Below are positions 18,104 to 27,188 of a stretch of DNA of 64,000 nt, in pieces. How positions within the stretch are numbered: the first letter of the stretch is position 1; each line of letters begins with the position of its first letter. Below the pieces are notes generated by a model. The model had not been told where the DNA came from and did not search any database. It saw nothing but the letters and a program-made list of their open reading frames with translations. The position numbers were made by a program, and so were the translations under genes. The DNA comes from Actinophytocola sp049647105 (GTDB lineage: Bacteria; Actinomycetota; Actinomycetes; Mycobacteriales; Pseudonocardiaceae): contig NZ_JBARWZ010000015.1 in assembly GCF_049647105.1 (NCBI RefSeq), positions 12,202-76,201 of the forward strand. The letters are read 5' to 3'.

Positions 18104-18442
18104 CCCGCGTTAGGTTCCCGCCGCGTCGGAGCCCTGAGCGGGGGGCACCCATGGGAATCCGGGCGGGGTACGGCTCGGCAGGGGAGTCGAGCCGTACTGC
18201 TGCCCCAACGGATCAGGGAGTGCGTGGGAGCTGATCCGCAAGGGCGGTGTCAACCTGTCAGAAGTCGGGCGGTTACACAAGGCCACGAACCGGGCCGCGA
18301 CGGGGTAATTGCACTCCGTAGGTAACAATTTGGTGACGACCCTTAGTTGTAATCTCGACACAGGGTTGTTTGGAGCACTCAGGTTGACCCGAATGGGTGG
18401 CCCGGACCGTGTAGCTCCGAATTCTCTGGCAGTCTGCTCGAC
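18104..18442. other. 339-bp non-coding region upstream of gpmA
   Basis: It contains a hairpin with perfect 10-bp arms gtacggctcg (18168-18177) and cgagccgtac (18188-18197). It also holds a GTAAC/GTGAC pair (18322-18326 and 18333-18337) spaced 11 bp, which read on the minus strand resembles a Pho-box direct repeat. The AT-richer segment 18305-18400 probably holds the gpmA promoter. No gene was found. Confidence 0.5.
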
Positions 18443-19204
18443 ATGTCTGGATCGATGCACGACCCCTCGGTCGGAACGCTGATCATGCTCCGTCACGGCG
18501 AGAGCCTCTGGAACGCGGAGAACCTGTTCACCGGCTGGGTGGACGTGGCGCTGTCGGAGAAGGGCAAGGCCGAGGCCGAGCGCGGCGGCGAGCTGCTACG
18601 TGACGCGGGCCTGCTGCCGGACGTGGTGCACACGTCGTTGCTGCGCCGCGCCATCTCGACCGCGAACATCGCACTCGACGCGGCGGGCCGCCACTGGATC
18701 CCGGTGAAGCGCGACTGGCGCCTGAACGAGCGGCACTACGGCGCGCTGCAGGGCAAGAACAAGAAGCAGACCCTCGCGGAGTTCGGCGAGGAGCAGTTCA
18801 TGCTCTGGCGCCGGTCCTACGACACCCCGCCCCCGCCGATCGAGCCGGGCGCCGAGTACGGCCAGGACGGCGACGTGCGCTACGCGGGCATCGACGCGCC
18901 GATCACGGAATGCCTGAAGGACGTGGTCGCGCGCGTGCTCCCGTACTGGGAGGACGAGATCGTCCCCGACCTGCGCGCGGGTAAGACGGTGCTCCTCGCC
19001 GCCCACGGCAACTCGCTCCGCGCCCTGGTCAAGTACCTGGACCGCATCTCGGACGACGCGATCGCGTCGCTGAACATCCCGACGGGCATCCCCCTGCGCT
19101 ACGACCTGAACGACCAGCTGGAACCCCTCAAACCAGGCGGCCAGTACCTCGACCCGACGGCCGCGGAAGCCGCCGCGAAAGCGGTAGCCAACCAAGGCCG
19201 CTAA
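18443..19204 (+). CDS. gpmA: 2,3-bisphosphoglycerate-dependent phosphoglycerate mutase
   Basis: The glycolytic enzyme interconverts 3- and 2-phosphoglycerate through a phosphohistidine. The 253 residues contain LRHGES with catalytic His about 18, NLFTGWVDVALS, the Glu-containing ERHYGALQG, and the second His in AAHGNSLRAL, all characteristic of the cofactor-dependent form. ATG 18443 gives the usual short N-terminal leader. It is followed by a 22-bp repeat block and a terminator. In mycobacteria gpm1 sits just before senX3; here two genes intervene. Confidence 0.95.
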   Translation: MSGSMHDPSVGTLIMLRHGESLWNAENLFTGWVDVALSEKGKAEAERGGELLRDAGLLPDVVHTSLLRRAISTANIALDAAGRHWIPVKRDWRLNERHYGALQGKNKKQTLAEFGEEQFMLWRRSYDTPPPPIEPGAEYGQDGDVRYAGIDAPITECLKDVVARVLPYWEDEIVPDLRAGKTVLLAAHGNSLRALVKYLDRISDDAIASLNIPTGIPLRYDLNDQLEPLKPGGQYLDPTAAEAAAKAVANQGR

Positions 19205-19207
19205 CCC

Positions 19208-19273
19208 CGCGAGTCCAACCCGCACGACCCGCGAGTTCGACTCGCACGACCTGCGAGTCGAACTGGCACGCGG
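19208..19273. repeat. Three tandem copies of a 22-bp repeat
   Basis: Units start at 19208, 19230 and 19252 and follow the pattern cgcgagttcaacccgcacgacc with 2-5 differences each. The same unit recurs five times at 55109-55218. Both arrays begin within about 10 bp of a plus-strand stop codon at a convergent junction. Confidence 0.85.
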
Positions 19274-19311
19274 GTCCTGTCCTCCGGGGGCTCCTCGCCG
19301 GAGGACAGGAC
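19274..19311. terminator. Strong terminator hairpin between gpmA and regulator
   Basis: A perfect 14-bp stem pairs gtcctgtcctccgg (19274-19287) with ccggaggacaggac (19298-19311) across a 10-nt loop. It directly abuts the 22-bp repeats and separates two convergent genes. Confidence 0.8.
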
Positions 19312-19367
19312 TCCGGGATGGCAGGCAGCCCCGGGACCGGTGTGGTGGGGCTTGGCGTTCTCAGGGC

Positions 19368-20009
19368 TTAGATCAGGCCAAGTTCGTGGGCTCGGATGCC
19401 TGCTTGGAAGCGGGATTCGGCGCCAAGGGCGGTCATCAGTTCGGCCACGCGGCGGCGGTAGGTGCGGACGCCGAGGCCCAGGGTGCGTGCCGCGGTCTCG
19501 TCCTTGCAGCCGGTCGCCAGTAGTTCCAGTACGCGGGGGGCGAAGGTGGTCAGTTCCGCGTGCTGGGCGTCGTATGCGGCGAGGTCCGTTGCCGAGCGCC
19601 AGGCCGCGTCGAACAGTGACGACACGTTCTGGACCACGGCCGGCTCGGTGACCACGCCGTAGCTGCGTCGCCCGTCGGCGAGGTCGCCCGCGAGGATCGC
19701 GAAGCGGCGGTCGATGATGATCGTCTCGTTGACGTCGTCCTGTGTGATGCGGACGGTCGCGCCGTTGGTTCTGGCAACCGTGCGCAGGTGTTGCGCGGTC
19801 GACGGGTTCAGCAGCGCGGCCGGCTGGTACAGCTTTCGCAGCCGTGGCCTCTTCTCCTGTACCGGCGTGTCCGGTGCCGGTCTGGTCGCCGCCCACGTGT
19901 TCAGGTCCCGCGCCGCGCACGTGATCTCGCTCGCCGTCGCGAAGAGGTGGGCCGTGCGGGCGAACAGTTCCTCCTCGCCGCGGACAACCGTCACCTGGTC
20001 GGAGCTCAT
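19368..20009 (-). CDS. LuxR-type HTH transcriptional regulator
   Basis: The 213-residue protein has a C-terminal LuxR/FixJ-like helix-turn-helix (LLATGCKDETAARTLGLGVRTYRRRVAELM, about 165-195). An N-terminal region resembles TrmB-type phospholipase-D-like sensors (VRITQDDVNETIIIDRRFAIL). It starts at ATG 20009, divergent from the aldo/keto reductase by 96 bp, and probably regulates it. The ligand is unknown. Confidence 0.78.
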   Translation of the reverse strand: MSSDQVTVVRGEEELFARTAHLFATASEITCAARDLNTWAATRPAPDTPVQEKRPRLRKLYQPAALLNPSTAQHLRTVARTNGATVRITQDDVNETIIIDRRFAILAGDLADGRRSYGVVTEPAVVQNVSSLFDAAWRSATDLAAYDAQHAELTTFAPRVLELLATGCKDETAARTLGLGVRTYRRRVAELMTALGAESRFQAGIRAHELGLI

Positions 20010-20105
20010 GCCACCAGTGTCCCCGAAACCGCAACCCGGGCGGCCGAATCAGGCAAGAAGTTGCCAATGCCGGCAGCGAAAACACGGCGCGGACAAGCTG
20101 GCGCC

Positions 20106-20975
20106 ATGACCACTTCGATCGACGCCACCGCCGCGGGTACGTGGCGGCTGGGTGACCGCACCGTCAACCGCATGGGCTTCGGGGCCATGCGCCTCATGCA
20201 GCACGCCGACGGCACGCCCAGCGACCGCGACCAGGCGATGACCGTCCTCCGCAGGGCCCTCGAGCTGGGCGTCAACCACATCGACACCGCCGCGTTCTAC
20301 TTCTCCCCGGTCCGCTCCGCCAACGAACTGATCAACTCCGCGCTCGCGCCCTACCCGGAGGACCTGGTCATCACCACGAAGGTCGGCCCCGGACGGGACC
20401 CGGCGGGCGACTGGCACCACGTGAGCACGATGAAGGCGCTGCGCGGGCAGGTCGAGGAGAACATCCGCCAGCTCGGCCTCGACCACCTCGACGTGGTCAA
20501 CCTCCGCATCGGGCAGGCCCTCGATCGTGGTGAGGGCTCACTCGCCGAGCCGTTCACCGCACTCGCCGAGCTTCAGCGGGAAGGTCTCATTCGTCACCTC
20601 GGTATCTCCAACGTCACCGCTGACCACCTGAAAGAGGCGCTGGGAATCGCTTCGGTGGTGTGCGTCCAAAACCAGTACGGACTGACCGTGCGCCGTGAGG
20701 ACGACGCGCTGGTCGACCTCTGCGCGGAGCACGGCGTCGCGTTCGTGCCGTTCTTCGCCATCGCCAGCGGCACGGAGCAGGCCGTGGTCAGCGAGGTCGC
20801 CACGGCCCGTGGCGTCAGCGAGGCGCAGGTCCGGCTCGCCTGGACCCTCCACAAGGGGCCGAACGTGCTTGCCATTCCCGGCACCGGCAACCCGGCGCAC
20901 CTCGAGGAGAACGTGGCCGCCGCCGGGTTGCGCCTGAGCGAGGAGGAGCTGTCCCGCTTGGACACGATCGGGTGA
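20106..20975 (+). CDS. Aldo/keto reductase
   Basis: The 289-residue NADPH-dependent TIM-barrel reductase has catalytic Asp/Tyr in NHIDTAAFYF, Lys in TTKVGPG, and the cofactor-binding NVLAIPGTGNPAHLEEN. The usual active-site His is replaced in VNLRIGQ, as in a pyridoxal-reductase-like subgroup. The substrate is unproven. ATG 20106 is the start. The divergent LuxR-type gene is its likely regulator. Confidence 0.9.
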   Translation: MTTSIDATAAGTWRLGDRTVNRMGFGAMRLMQHADGTPSDRDQAMTVLRRALELGVNHIDTAAFYFSPVRSANELINSALAPYPEDLVITTKVGPGRDPAGDWHHVSTMKALRGQVEENIRQLGLDHLDVVNLRIGQALDRGEGSLAEPFTALAELQREGLIRHLGISNVTADHLKEALGIASVVCVQNQYGLTVRREDDALVDLCAEHGVAFVPFFAIASGTEQAVVSEVATARGVSEAQVRLAWTLHKGPNVLAIPGTGNPAHLEENVAAAGLRLSEEELSRLDTIG

Positions 20976-21070
20976 ACTCCGGCTTTCGCTCGGGCGAACA
21001 ACGGCGATTTGGGTGTCAGGACAATCACCTAAGCCCGTGGCGGACTGGTCCGCGCCACCCCTGACCTGCC

Positions 21071-21076
21071 TACGAT
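21071..21076 (+). promoter_or_regulatory. -10 element TACGAT of senX3-regX3
   Basis: The hexamer ends 6 bp before the GTG start at 21083, an arrangement expected for leaderless transcription. Confidence 0.5.
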
Positions 21077-21082
21077 TCGCCG

Positions 21083-22237
21083 GTGACCGACTTGGTCTGG
21101 ATCATCCTGACAGCCGGAGCGCTGGTCGTCGGCCTCGTCGTCGGCGGAGCGATCACCAGAGCGCGACAGCGGTCGGCGGCGCAGCCCCCGGCCGGCCCGA
21201 CGATTGCCGCCCTGCTCGAGAAGCTCGTGCACTCCTCGCACAACGCGGTCGTCATCCTCGACGAGTTCGGCGACGTCGTGCAGCACAACCCGCGCGCTGA
21301 GGAGCTGGGGGTGGTCCGCAACCGCCGGGTCGACGCCCACCTCAAGAAGGCCGCGGAGCTGGCCAAGGAGACCGGTGAGCCGGTCGAGATCGAGCTGCGC
21401 CCCCTGGAACGCTCCTACGGCCGAGGCCCGGAGGCGGTCCGCGGCGAGATCCGTCCGCTCGGCGACGGGTTCCTCGCCGTGGACGCCGCCGACGAGTCCG
21501 AGGCGGTCCGCCTGGAGGCCACCCGCCGCGACTTCGTCGCCAACGTCAGCCACGAGCTGAAGACCCCGGTCGGCGCCATGGCGCTGCTGGCCGAGGCGTT
21601 GCTGGACTCGGCAGACGACCCCGAGTCCGTCCGCCGGTTCACCGGCAAGGTCCACCACGAGGCCACCCGCCTCGGCAGGCTCGTCACCGAGCTGATCGCG
21701 CTGTCCCGCCTGCAGGGTGCGGAGCGGCTGCCGGAGCTGAACGCGGTGGAGATCGACGCCGTCGTGCGCGACGCGCTCGGCCGCGCGAAGCTGTCCGCGG
21801 AGACCACCGGCATCGACATCGCGACCGACGCCGACTCGAGCCTGCTCGTGGAGGGAGACCGGACACTGCTGGTCACGGCCCTGGCGAACCTCCTGGAGAA
21901 CGCCGTCGCCTACTCCACGCCGGGCAGTCCCGTCTCGATCAGCCGCCGTCGCGCCGGCGATTTCGTCGAGATCGCGGTCACCGACCGCGGCATCGGCATC
22001 CCGGAGGAGGAACAGCAGCGCGTGTTCGAGCGCTTCTACCGCCTCGACAGGGCGCGTTCGCGCGCGACCGGCGGTACCGGCCTCGGGCTCGCGATCGTCA
22101 AGCACGTCGCCGCCAACCACGGCGGTGAGGTCAGGCTGTGGAGCCGCCCGGGCACCGGCTCCACGTTCACGCTGCGCATACCGGCCCACCCGAACTCCCA
22201 TGGCAGTAGCCCCAACGGTGCAGGAGGCAACCAGTGA
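21083..22237 (+). CDS. senX3: Phosphate-responsive sensor histidine kinase SenX3
   Basis: The 384-residue kinase has one clear N-terminal membrane helix (about 4-24), a PAS-like domain (about 45-135), a HisKA domain with the phosphorylated His about 157 in ANVSHELKTP, and a HATPase_c domain with NLLENAV, DRGIGIPEEEQ and GGTGLGLAIVK. With RegX3 it controls the phosphate-starvation response in actinobacteria. M. tuberculosis SenX3 has two membrane helices; here only one is obvious. The stop overlaps the regX3 start. Confidence 0.92.
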   Translation: MTDLVWIILTAGALVVGLVVGGAITRARQRSAAQPPAGPTIAALLEKLVHSSHNAVVILDEFGDVVQHNPRAEELGVVRNRRVDAHLKKAAELAKETGEPVEIELRPLERSYGRGPEAVRGEIRPLGDGFLAVDAADESEAVRLEATRRDFVANVSHELKTPVGAMALLAEALLDSADDPESVRRFTGKVHHEATRLGRLVTELIALSRLQGAERLPELNAVEIDAVVRDALGRAKLSAETTGIDIATDADSSLLVEGDRTLLVTALANLLENAVAYSTPGSPVSISRRRAGDFVEIAVTDRGIGIPEEEQQRVFERFYRLDRARSRATGGTGLGLAIVKHVAANHGGEVRLWSRPGTGSTFTLRIPAHPNSHGSSPNGAGGNQ

Positions 22238-22917
22238 CCAGGGTGCTGATCGTCGAGGACGAGGAGTCGTTCGCGGACCCGCTCGCCTTCCTGCTGCGCA
22301 AGGAGGGCTTCACGGCCGCCGTCGCGAGCACCGGCCAGCAGGCGCTGGCGGAGTTCGACCGCAACGGTGCCGACATCGTGCTGCTCGACCTGATGTTGCC
22401 CGGGATGAGCGGCACGGACGTGTGCAAGGCGCTGCGGCAGCGCTCCGCCGTGCCGGTGATCATGGTGACCGCCCGCGACAGCGAGATCGACAAGGTCGTG
22501 GGCCTGGAGATCGGCGCAGACGACTATGTGACGAAGCCGTACTCGGCGCGTGAGCTGATCGCGCGGGTGCGTGCGGTGCTGCGCCGGGGCGGCGAGTCCC
22601 CGGACGGTGAGCTGCCGCAGGTGCTCGCGGCGGGCCCGGTCCGGATGGACGTCGAGCGGCACGTGGTGACCGTCGGCGGCGGCGAGGTCCCGCTCCCGCT
22701 GAAGGAGTTCGACCTGCTCGAGTACCTTCTCCGCAACGTCGGGCGGGTGCTCACGCGCGGTCAGCTGATCGACCGGGTGTGGGGCGCGGACTACGTCGGC
22801 GACACCAAGACGCTCGACGTCCACGTGAAGCGGCTGCGGTCCAAGATCGAACCGGACCCGGCATCGCCGAGGCACCTCGTCACCGTGCGTGGTCTCGGCT
22901 ACAAGTTCGAATCGTGA
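22234..22917 (+). CDS. regX3: Response regulator RegX3
   Basis: The 227-residue OmpR/PhoB-type regulator has a receiver domain with acidic pocket EDE (8-10), phospho-acceptor Asp52 in VLLDLMLPG, and Lys in TKPYSARE, then a winged-helix DNA-binding domain with the usual TRGQLIDRVWG and TVRGLGYKF ending. GTG 22234 overlaps the senX3 TGA (GTGA). It activates phosphate-uptake genes in relatives. The next gene, ppx, is functionally linked through polyphosphate. Confidence 0.95.
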   Translation: MTRVLIVEDEESFADPLAFLLRKEGFTAAVASTGQQALAEFDRNGADIVLLDLMLPGMSGTDVCKALRQRSAVPVIMVTARDSEIDKVVGLEIGADDYVTKPYSARELIARVRAVLRRGGESPDGELPQVLAAGPVRMDVERHVVTVGGGEVPLPLKEFDLLEYLLRNVGRVLTRGQLIDRVWGADYVGDTKTLDVHVKRLRSKIEPDPASPRHLVTVRGLGYKFES

Positions 22918-22947
22918 AGAAACTCTTCCCATAACGCGACCGCCCGG

Positions 22948-22953
22948 TAACCT
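22948..22953 (+). promoter_or_regulatory. -10 element TAACCT upstream of ppx
   Basis: The hexamer ends 8 bp before GTG 22962, compatible with a leaderless or near-leaderless transcript. Confidence 0.4.
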
Positions 22954-22961
22954 TGCGCCCC

Positions 22962-23912
22962 GTGCGCCTTGGGGTTCTGGACGTGGGCTCGAACACGGTC
23001 CACCTGCTCGTCGTGGACGCGCATCGGGGCGCGCACCCGATGCCGGCCAGCTCAGAGCGGACCGTGCTGCGTCTCGCCGAGCGCCTGACCAGCAACGGAG
23101 ACCTGTCCGCATCGGGTGTCGACGACCTGGTGCACACGGTCGCGCTGGCCAAGAAGTCGGCGCGCAAGCTCGGCTGCGAGGACCTGATGGCCTTCGCGAC
23201 CTCGGCCGTCCGCGACTGCGGCAACGTCGCCGACGTTCTTACCAGGGTCCGTGCCGAGACCGGCGTCGAACTGCGGGTCCTCACCGGCGCGGACGAGGCC
23301 AAGCTGACCTTCCTCGCCGCCCGGCGCTGGCTCGGCTGGTCCGCGGGCAGGCTGCTGGTGCTCGACATCGGCGGCGGCTCGCTGGAGCTGGCCATCGGCA
23401 TCGACGAGGCACCCGACTACGCGAAGTCGGTCCCGTTCGGCGCGGGCCGCCTCACCAGGGAACGGTTCTCGGCCGACCCGCCGGACCGGGACGAGGTGGC
23501 CGCGACCGCCGACTGGCTGGCCGAGCAGCTCGCGCCGGTCGCGAAGAAGGTCGCGAAACGGGGCGAACCGGACCGGGTGGTCGCCACCTCGAAGACGTTC
23601 CGCACGCTCGCCCGGCTGACCGGCGCCGCGCCGTCGTCGGCGGGTCCAAGGGTACGCCGGGTGCTGACCGAACCGGGGTTACGGCAGCTCATCGCGTTCA
23701 TCTCGCGTATGAACGCGGCCGACCTGGCAGAGTTGGAGGGCGTGAGCGCGAGCCGGTCACACCAGCTGGTCGCCGGTGCCCTGGTGGCACAGGCCACGAT
23801 GCGTGCTCTGTCACGGCAGGAACTGGAGATCTGTCCGTGGGCCTTGCGAGAGGGAGTCATCCTGCGCCGGCTGGACACGGTCGACGGAACCGCCGATGGG
23901 GAGGAGTCTTGA
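22962..23912 (+). CDS. ppx: Ppx/GppA exopolyphosphatase-family protein (Rv0496-like)
   Basis: The 316-residue ASKHA-fold phosphatase has phosphate-1 loop DVGSNTVHLLV, the catalytic-Glu region ATSAVRDC, and phosphate-2 loop LDIGGGSLELA. It is expected to degrade polyphosphate or pppGpp. Single-domain length matches mycobacterial Ppx1, which prefers short-chain polyphosphate. GTG 22962 is preferred over the in-frame TTG at 22953. Its place after senX3-regX3 links it to phosphate economy. Confidence 0.9.
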   Translation: MRLGVLDVGSNTVHLLVVDAHRGAHPMPASSERTVLRLAERLTSNGDLSASGVDDLVHTVALAKKSARKLGCEDLMAFATSAVRDCGNVADVLTRVRAETGVELRVLTGADEAKLTFLAARRWLGWSAGRLLVLDIGGGSLELAIGIDEAPDYAKSVPFGAGRLTRERFSADPPDRDEVAATADWLAEQLAPVAKKVAKRGEPDRVVATSKTFRTLARLTGAAPSSAGPRVRRVLTEPGLRQLIAFISRMNAADLAELEGVSASRSHQLVAGALVAQATMRALSRQELEICPWALREGVILRRLDTVDGTADGEES

Positions 23913-24030
23913 TGCTCGCCGACGACCCCGCCGGAAGGCAGTTCATAATGTTTGGCGATCCCTGCGAGCATGAAGGGCAGTCAAGCGTCGCCGCTGGACG
24001 ATTTGGCCGGCGCCAGGCACGGTGGAGTCG

Positions 24031-25314
24031 ATGAGTCACGAAGGCGGACCTGAGCAGCCGCAGCGCACGGTCGCCGAGCTGCTCGCCAAGTACGGCGCCG
24101 AGTCGGGCGAACGTGCCCCCCGGCGGCGTCGTCGGCGCGCGGACGACATGGACGACACCGGCGCGCAGGCGATCATCGACCGGGTCCTGTCGGAGTCCGG
24201 CGAGATGCGGGCCATCCGCGACGACATGCCGCCGCCGGAGCGCACCTCGCACAGACGGGGCACGTCGACCGGCCAGTACCCGCGCCTGCAGCCGCCGCCG
24301 CAGCCGCAGGAGCCGCCGCTGCGCCGCCAGCCACCGCAGCCCTCCCAGCAGCTGCCGAGGCCGCTGCCATCGCATCAGCCGCCGCAGCCGTCCCAGCAGC
24401 TGCCAAGGCCCGCGCCGCAGCACCATCCCGGGCCGCCGCCCGTCGGGCCACCGTCGTCGGGCCGCCTGCCCGCCATTTCGCGGCCGAACGAGCCGACCAC
24501 CCCCGTCCGCGGCACGCCGAGGCCGATCCAGGGTCCGCCCCCGGACCGGCAGCCGCCGCGCCCACAGCCGTCGCAGCGCATGCCGTTGCCGCCACCGCCG
24601 GGCGGCAACCGCGAACGCACGGGCGGCAACCGCGAACGCAGCGGCATCCAGCCGTCGCTCCGGTCCCGCCTGGACGGCCTGACCGACTCGGCCCCGCCGC
24701 CACCGCCGCCGATGCCGTCGGCGTCGCAGGAGCCGACGACGGAGGAGCTGCCGAGGGTGTCGGGCCGCGTCCCGGTCGACGGCTCGATGACCGGCCGCCG
24801 CCCGGTCGTGCCCGGTGCCGACAGCCGCACCCGCATCTCGCCGGTGTACCCGCCGCCGCACGACCCGTACGCGGACGTACCGGACGAGAAGGAGGACTAC
24901 CGGTCCTCCTACCCGGCGACCGGCCAGAACGACCGGTACGACTCGGCCGAGTACGACAACCTGATCGACGAGGACGACGACCGCGTCCGCGACTTCGACA
25001 GCGACCTGGACGACCTCGAGGACGACGACCTCGACGACGACCGCGTCCGGTCGCCCGCCAAGGAGTGGGCGATCATGGGCGGCCAGCTCGCGCTGGGGGT
25101 CATCGGCGGTGCCGCGATCTGGCTCGGGTTCAACTGGCTGTGGGGCTTCATGCCGCAGGCCGCACTGGTCGTCGCGCTCGCCGTCATCGTCGGGCTCGTG
25201 CTGATCGTCAGGAAGATCCGCCGCGCGGAGGACCTGCAGACGACGTTCCTCGCGGTGCTGGTCGGCCTGGTCGTGACCGTGTCGCCTGCCGCGTTGCTGC
25301 TGCTGAACAAGTGA
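24031..25314 (+). CDS. Proline-rich membrane protein (Rv0497-like)
   Basis: The 427-residue protein has a helical N-terminus (about 1-65), a long disordered middle very rich in Pro, Gln and Arg (about 70-290), an acidic stretch with repeated DDD/DDL units (about 310-340), and three membrane helices at the C-terminus (about 345-425). The long cytoplasmic disordered region suggests a scaffold or interaction role. The function is unknown. ATG 24031 with GGTGGAG upstream was chosen over GTG 24022. The stop overlaps the next start (GTGA). Confidence 0.75.
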   Translation: MSHEGGPEQPQRTVAELLAKYGAESGERAPRRRRRRADDMDDTGAQAIIDRVLSESGEMRAIRDDMPPPERTSHRRGTSTGQYPRLQPPPQPQEPPLRRQPPQPSQQLPRPLPSHQPPQPSQQLPRPAPQHHPGPPPVGPPSSGRLPAISRPNEPTTPVRGTPRPIQGPPPDRQPPRPQPSQRMPLPPPPGGNRERTGGNRERSGIQPSLRSRLDGLTDSAPPPPPPMPSASQEPTTEELPRVSGRVPVDGSMTGRRPVVPGADSRTRISPVYPPPHDPYADVPDEKEDYRSSYPATGQNDRYDSAEYDNLIDEDDDRVRDFDSDLDDLEDDDLDDDRVRSPAKEWAIMGGQLALGVIGGAAIWLGFNWLWGFMPQAALVVALAVIVGLVLIVRKIRRAEDLQTTFLAVLVGLVVTVSPAALLLLNK

Positions 25315-26090
25315 GAGTTCCTGTCGGCGTCTCGACCGCTTCCGTGTGGCCGCAGACGGCGACCACCGCGTTCGAGCTGGCCGCGACGCTGGGCTACGAC
25401 GGTGTCGAGGTGATGGTGTGGGCCGACCCGATCAGCCAGGACCCGGCCGCGATACGCAGGCGGTCCCGGCAGTACCGGGTGCCGGTGCTGGCCGTGCACG
25501 CGCCCTGCCTGCTGATCACGCAGCGGGTGTGGTCGCCGAGGCCGGAGGAGCGGCTGCGCCGGTCGGTGCAGGCGGCGCAGGACCTCGACGCGTCGACCGT
25601 GGTGATCCACCCGCCGTTCCGGTGGCAGCGCAGGTACGCGGAGGGCTTCGCGGACCTCGTGTCGGAGCTGGAGGAGTCGTCCGGGATCGCGATCGCCGTG
25701 GAGAACATGTTCCCGGTGCGCCGGTTCGGCGGGCAGGTGTCGGCGTTCGAGCCGTCGATCGACCCCACGGATGTCGGCTACCGGCACTACACATTGGACC
25801 TGTCGCACACGGCGGCGGCCGGTGAGGACGCGATGGCGCTCCGGTCCAGGATGGGACGCGGCCTGACGCACCTCCACCTCGCGGACGGGACGGGCCAGCC
25901 GAAGGACGAACACCTGGTCCCCGGCCACGGCACCCAGCCGTGCGCCGAGGTGTGCGAGTCGCTGACCAGGGACGGGTTCTCGGGCCAGGTGGTGCTGGAG
26001 ATCAACACCCGTCGCGCGCGGACGGCGGCCGAACGCGCGAAGGACCTTGCGGAGGCGCTGCTCTTCGCTCGTCTGCACCTTGGACAGTGA
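25311..26090 (+). CDS. Sugar phosphate isomerase/epimerase-family TIM barrel (Rv0498-like)
   Basis: The 259-residue AP-endonuclease-2/xylose-isomerase-like barrel has metal-ligand segments at LAVHAPC, VVIHPPF, AVENMFP, LDLSHTA and HLADGTG. The reaction is unknown. The GTG start overlaps the stop of the upstream membrane-protein gene, so the two are co-expressed. Confidence 0.85.
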   Translation: MRVPVGVSTASVWPQTATTAFELAATLGYDGVEVMVWADPISQDPAAIRRRSRQYRVPVLAVHAPCLLITQRVWSPRPEERLRRSVQAAQDLDASTVVIHPPFRWQRRYAEGFADLVSELEESSGIAIAVENMFPVRRFGGQVSAFEPSIDPTDVGYRHYTLDLSHTAAAGEDAMALRSRMGRGLTHLHLADGTGQPKDEHLVPGHGTQPCAEVCESLTRDGFSGQVVLEINTRRARTAAERAKDLAEALLFARLHLGQ

Positions 26091-26190
26091 GTGCCTCCCG
26101 AGTGGACCCGCCCAATTTCGGTCCTCGCGCTATCACGTCATAACTGGCCGGCCACCAGCCGGAAGCCACCCATCGACAACCGCCGGGCCG

Positions 26191-26196
26191 TAAAGT
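26191..26196 (+). promoter_or_regulatory. -10 element TAAAGT, leaderless arrangement
   Basis: The hexamer ends 7 bp before GTG 26204 of the proline dehydrogenase gene. Confidence 0.55.
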
Positions 26197-26203
26197 CCCG
26201 CAC

Positions 26204-27130
26204 GTGCACCCGCTTCGTAGCCTGATCCTGGCCGCGGCCGGCAACGACGTGACCCGTCGGCTGGTCGCGACCGCCCCGGTGAGCCGGGACGTCGTACGTC
26301 GCTTCGTGGCAGGCGAGACCACCGCCGACGCGATCGAGGCCACCAGGACCCTCGTGGACCAGGGGCTGACCGTCACCCTCGACTACCTTGGCGAGGACAC
26401 CACCGACAAGTTGCTCGCCGAGCAGACCGTCCAGGCCTACCTGGAACTGCTCGACGGCCTCCACCGCGACGGCCTCGCCAAGTACGCCGAGGTGAGCGTC
26501 AAGCTCTCCGCGGTCGGCCAGGCGCTCGACGAGGACCTCGCGGCCGAGAACGCCGCCCGCATCTGCGCCAAGGCGCAGGAGTGCGGCACGACGGTCACTC
26601 TCGACATGGAGGACCACACCACCACCGACTCCACGTTGCGTGTCCTCGCCGGACTGCGTGCCACCTGGCCGTGGGTCGGCGCGGTGCTGCAGGCCTACCT
26701 GCGCCGCACCGAGGAGGACTGCGTGCGGCTCGCGACCGATGGCTCCCGGGTTCGCCTCTGCAAGGGCGCGTACGCGGAACCGTCGGAGGTCGCGTTCGCC
26801 GACGCGCACGAGGTGGACCGGAGCTACGTGCGCTGCGCGAACGCGCTGCTGCGCGGCGAGGGCTTTCCCATGTTCGCCACCCACGACCCTCGGCTGGTCG
26901 AGATCGTGAACGCGCGCGCGGAGGCGCTGGACCGCAAGCCTGGCGGCTTCGAGTTCCAGATGCTGTACGGCATCCGCCCGGACGAGCAGCTACGGCTGGC
27001 GGGACTCGGGCACACGGTCCGCGTGTACGTTCCTTACGGCGTGCAGTGGTACGGCTATCTCATGCGCAGGCTCGCCGAACGGCCCGCGAACACGGCGTTC
27101 TTCTTACGTGCCTTGGTATCCCGCAAGTAG
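26204..27130 (+). CDS. Proline dehydrogenase
   Basis: The FAD-dependent enzyme oxidises proline to pyrroline-5-carboxylate and passes electrons to the quinone pool. The 308-residue monofunctional PRODH barrel shows VSVKLSAVG, RLCKGAYAEP, the FAD/substrate motif EFQMLYGIRPDEQ, and VYVPYGVQWYGYLMRRLAERP. GTG 26204 has a TAAAGT hexamer 7 bp upstream. No P5C dehydrogenase gene is adjacent. proC, the reverse biosynthetic step, lies 1.5 kb downstream. Confidence 0.94.
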   Translation: MHPLRSLILAAAGNDVTRRLVATAPVSRDVVRRFVAGETTADAIEATRTLVDQGLTVTLDYLGEDTTDKLLAEQTVQAYLELLDGLHRDGLAKYAEVSVKLSAVGQALDEDLAAENAARICAKAQECGTTVTLDMEDHTTTDSTLRVLAGLRATWPWVGAVLQAYLRRTEEDCVRLATDGSRVRLCKGAYAEPSEVAFADAHEVDRSYVRCANALLRGEGFPMFATHDPRLVEIVNARAEALDRKPGGFEFQMLYGIRPDEQLRLAGLGHTVRVYVPYGVQWYGYLMRRLAERPANTAFFLRALVSRK

Positions 27131-27188
27131 TCGCGCTTCGGGTACCGCGATCTGATCAAGTATCCCCGGACGTGGCAGGGTAATAATC

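Noticed and set aside
18138..18308. A 56-codon open stretch with protein-like sequence (AWELIRKGGVNLSEV) before gpmA
   Set aside because: It has no start codon and no ribosome-binding site, and its length is expected by chance at this GC content. It overlaps a hairpin. A gene remnant cannot be excluded.
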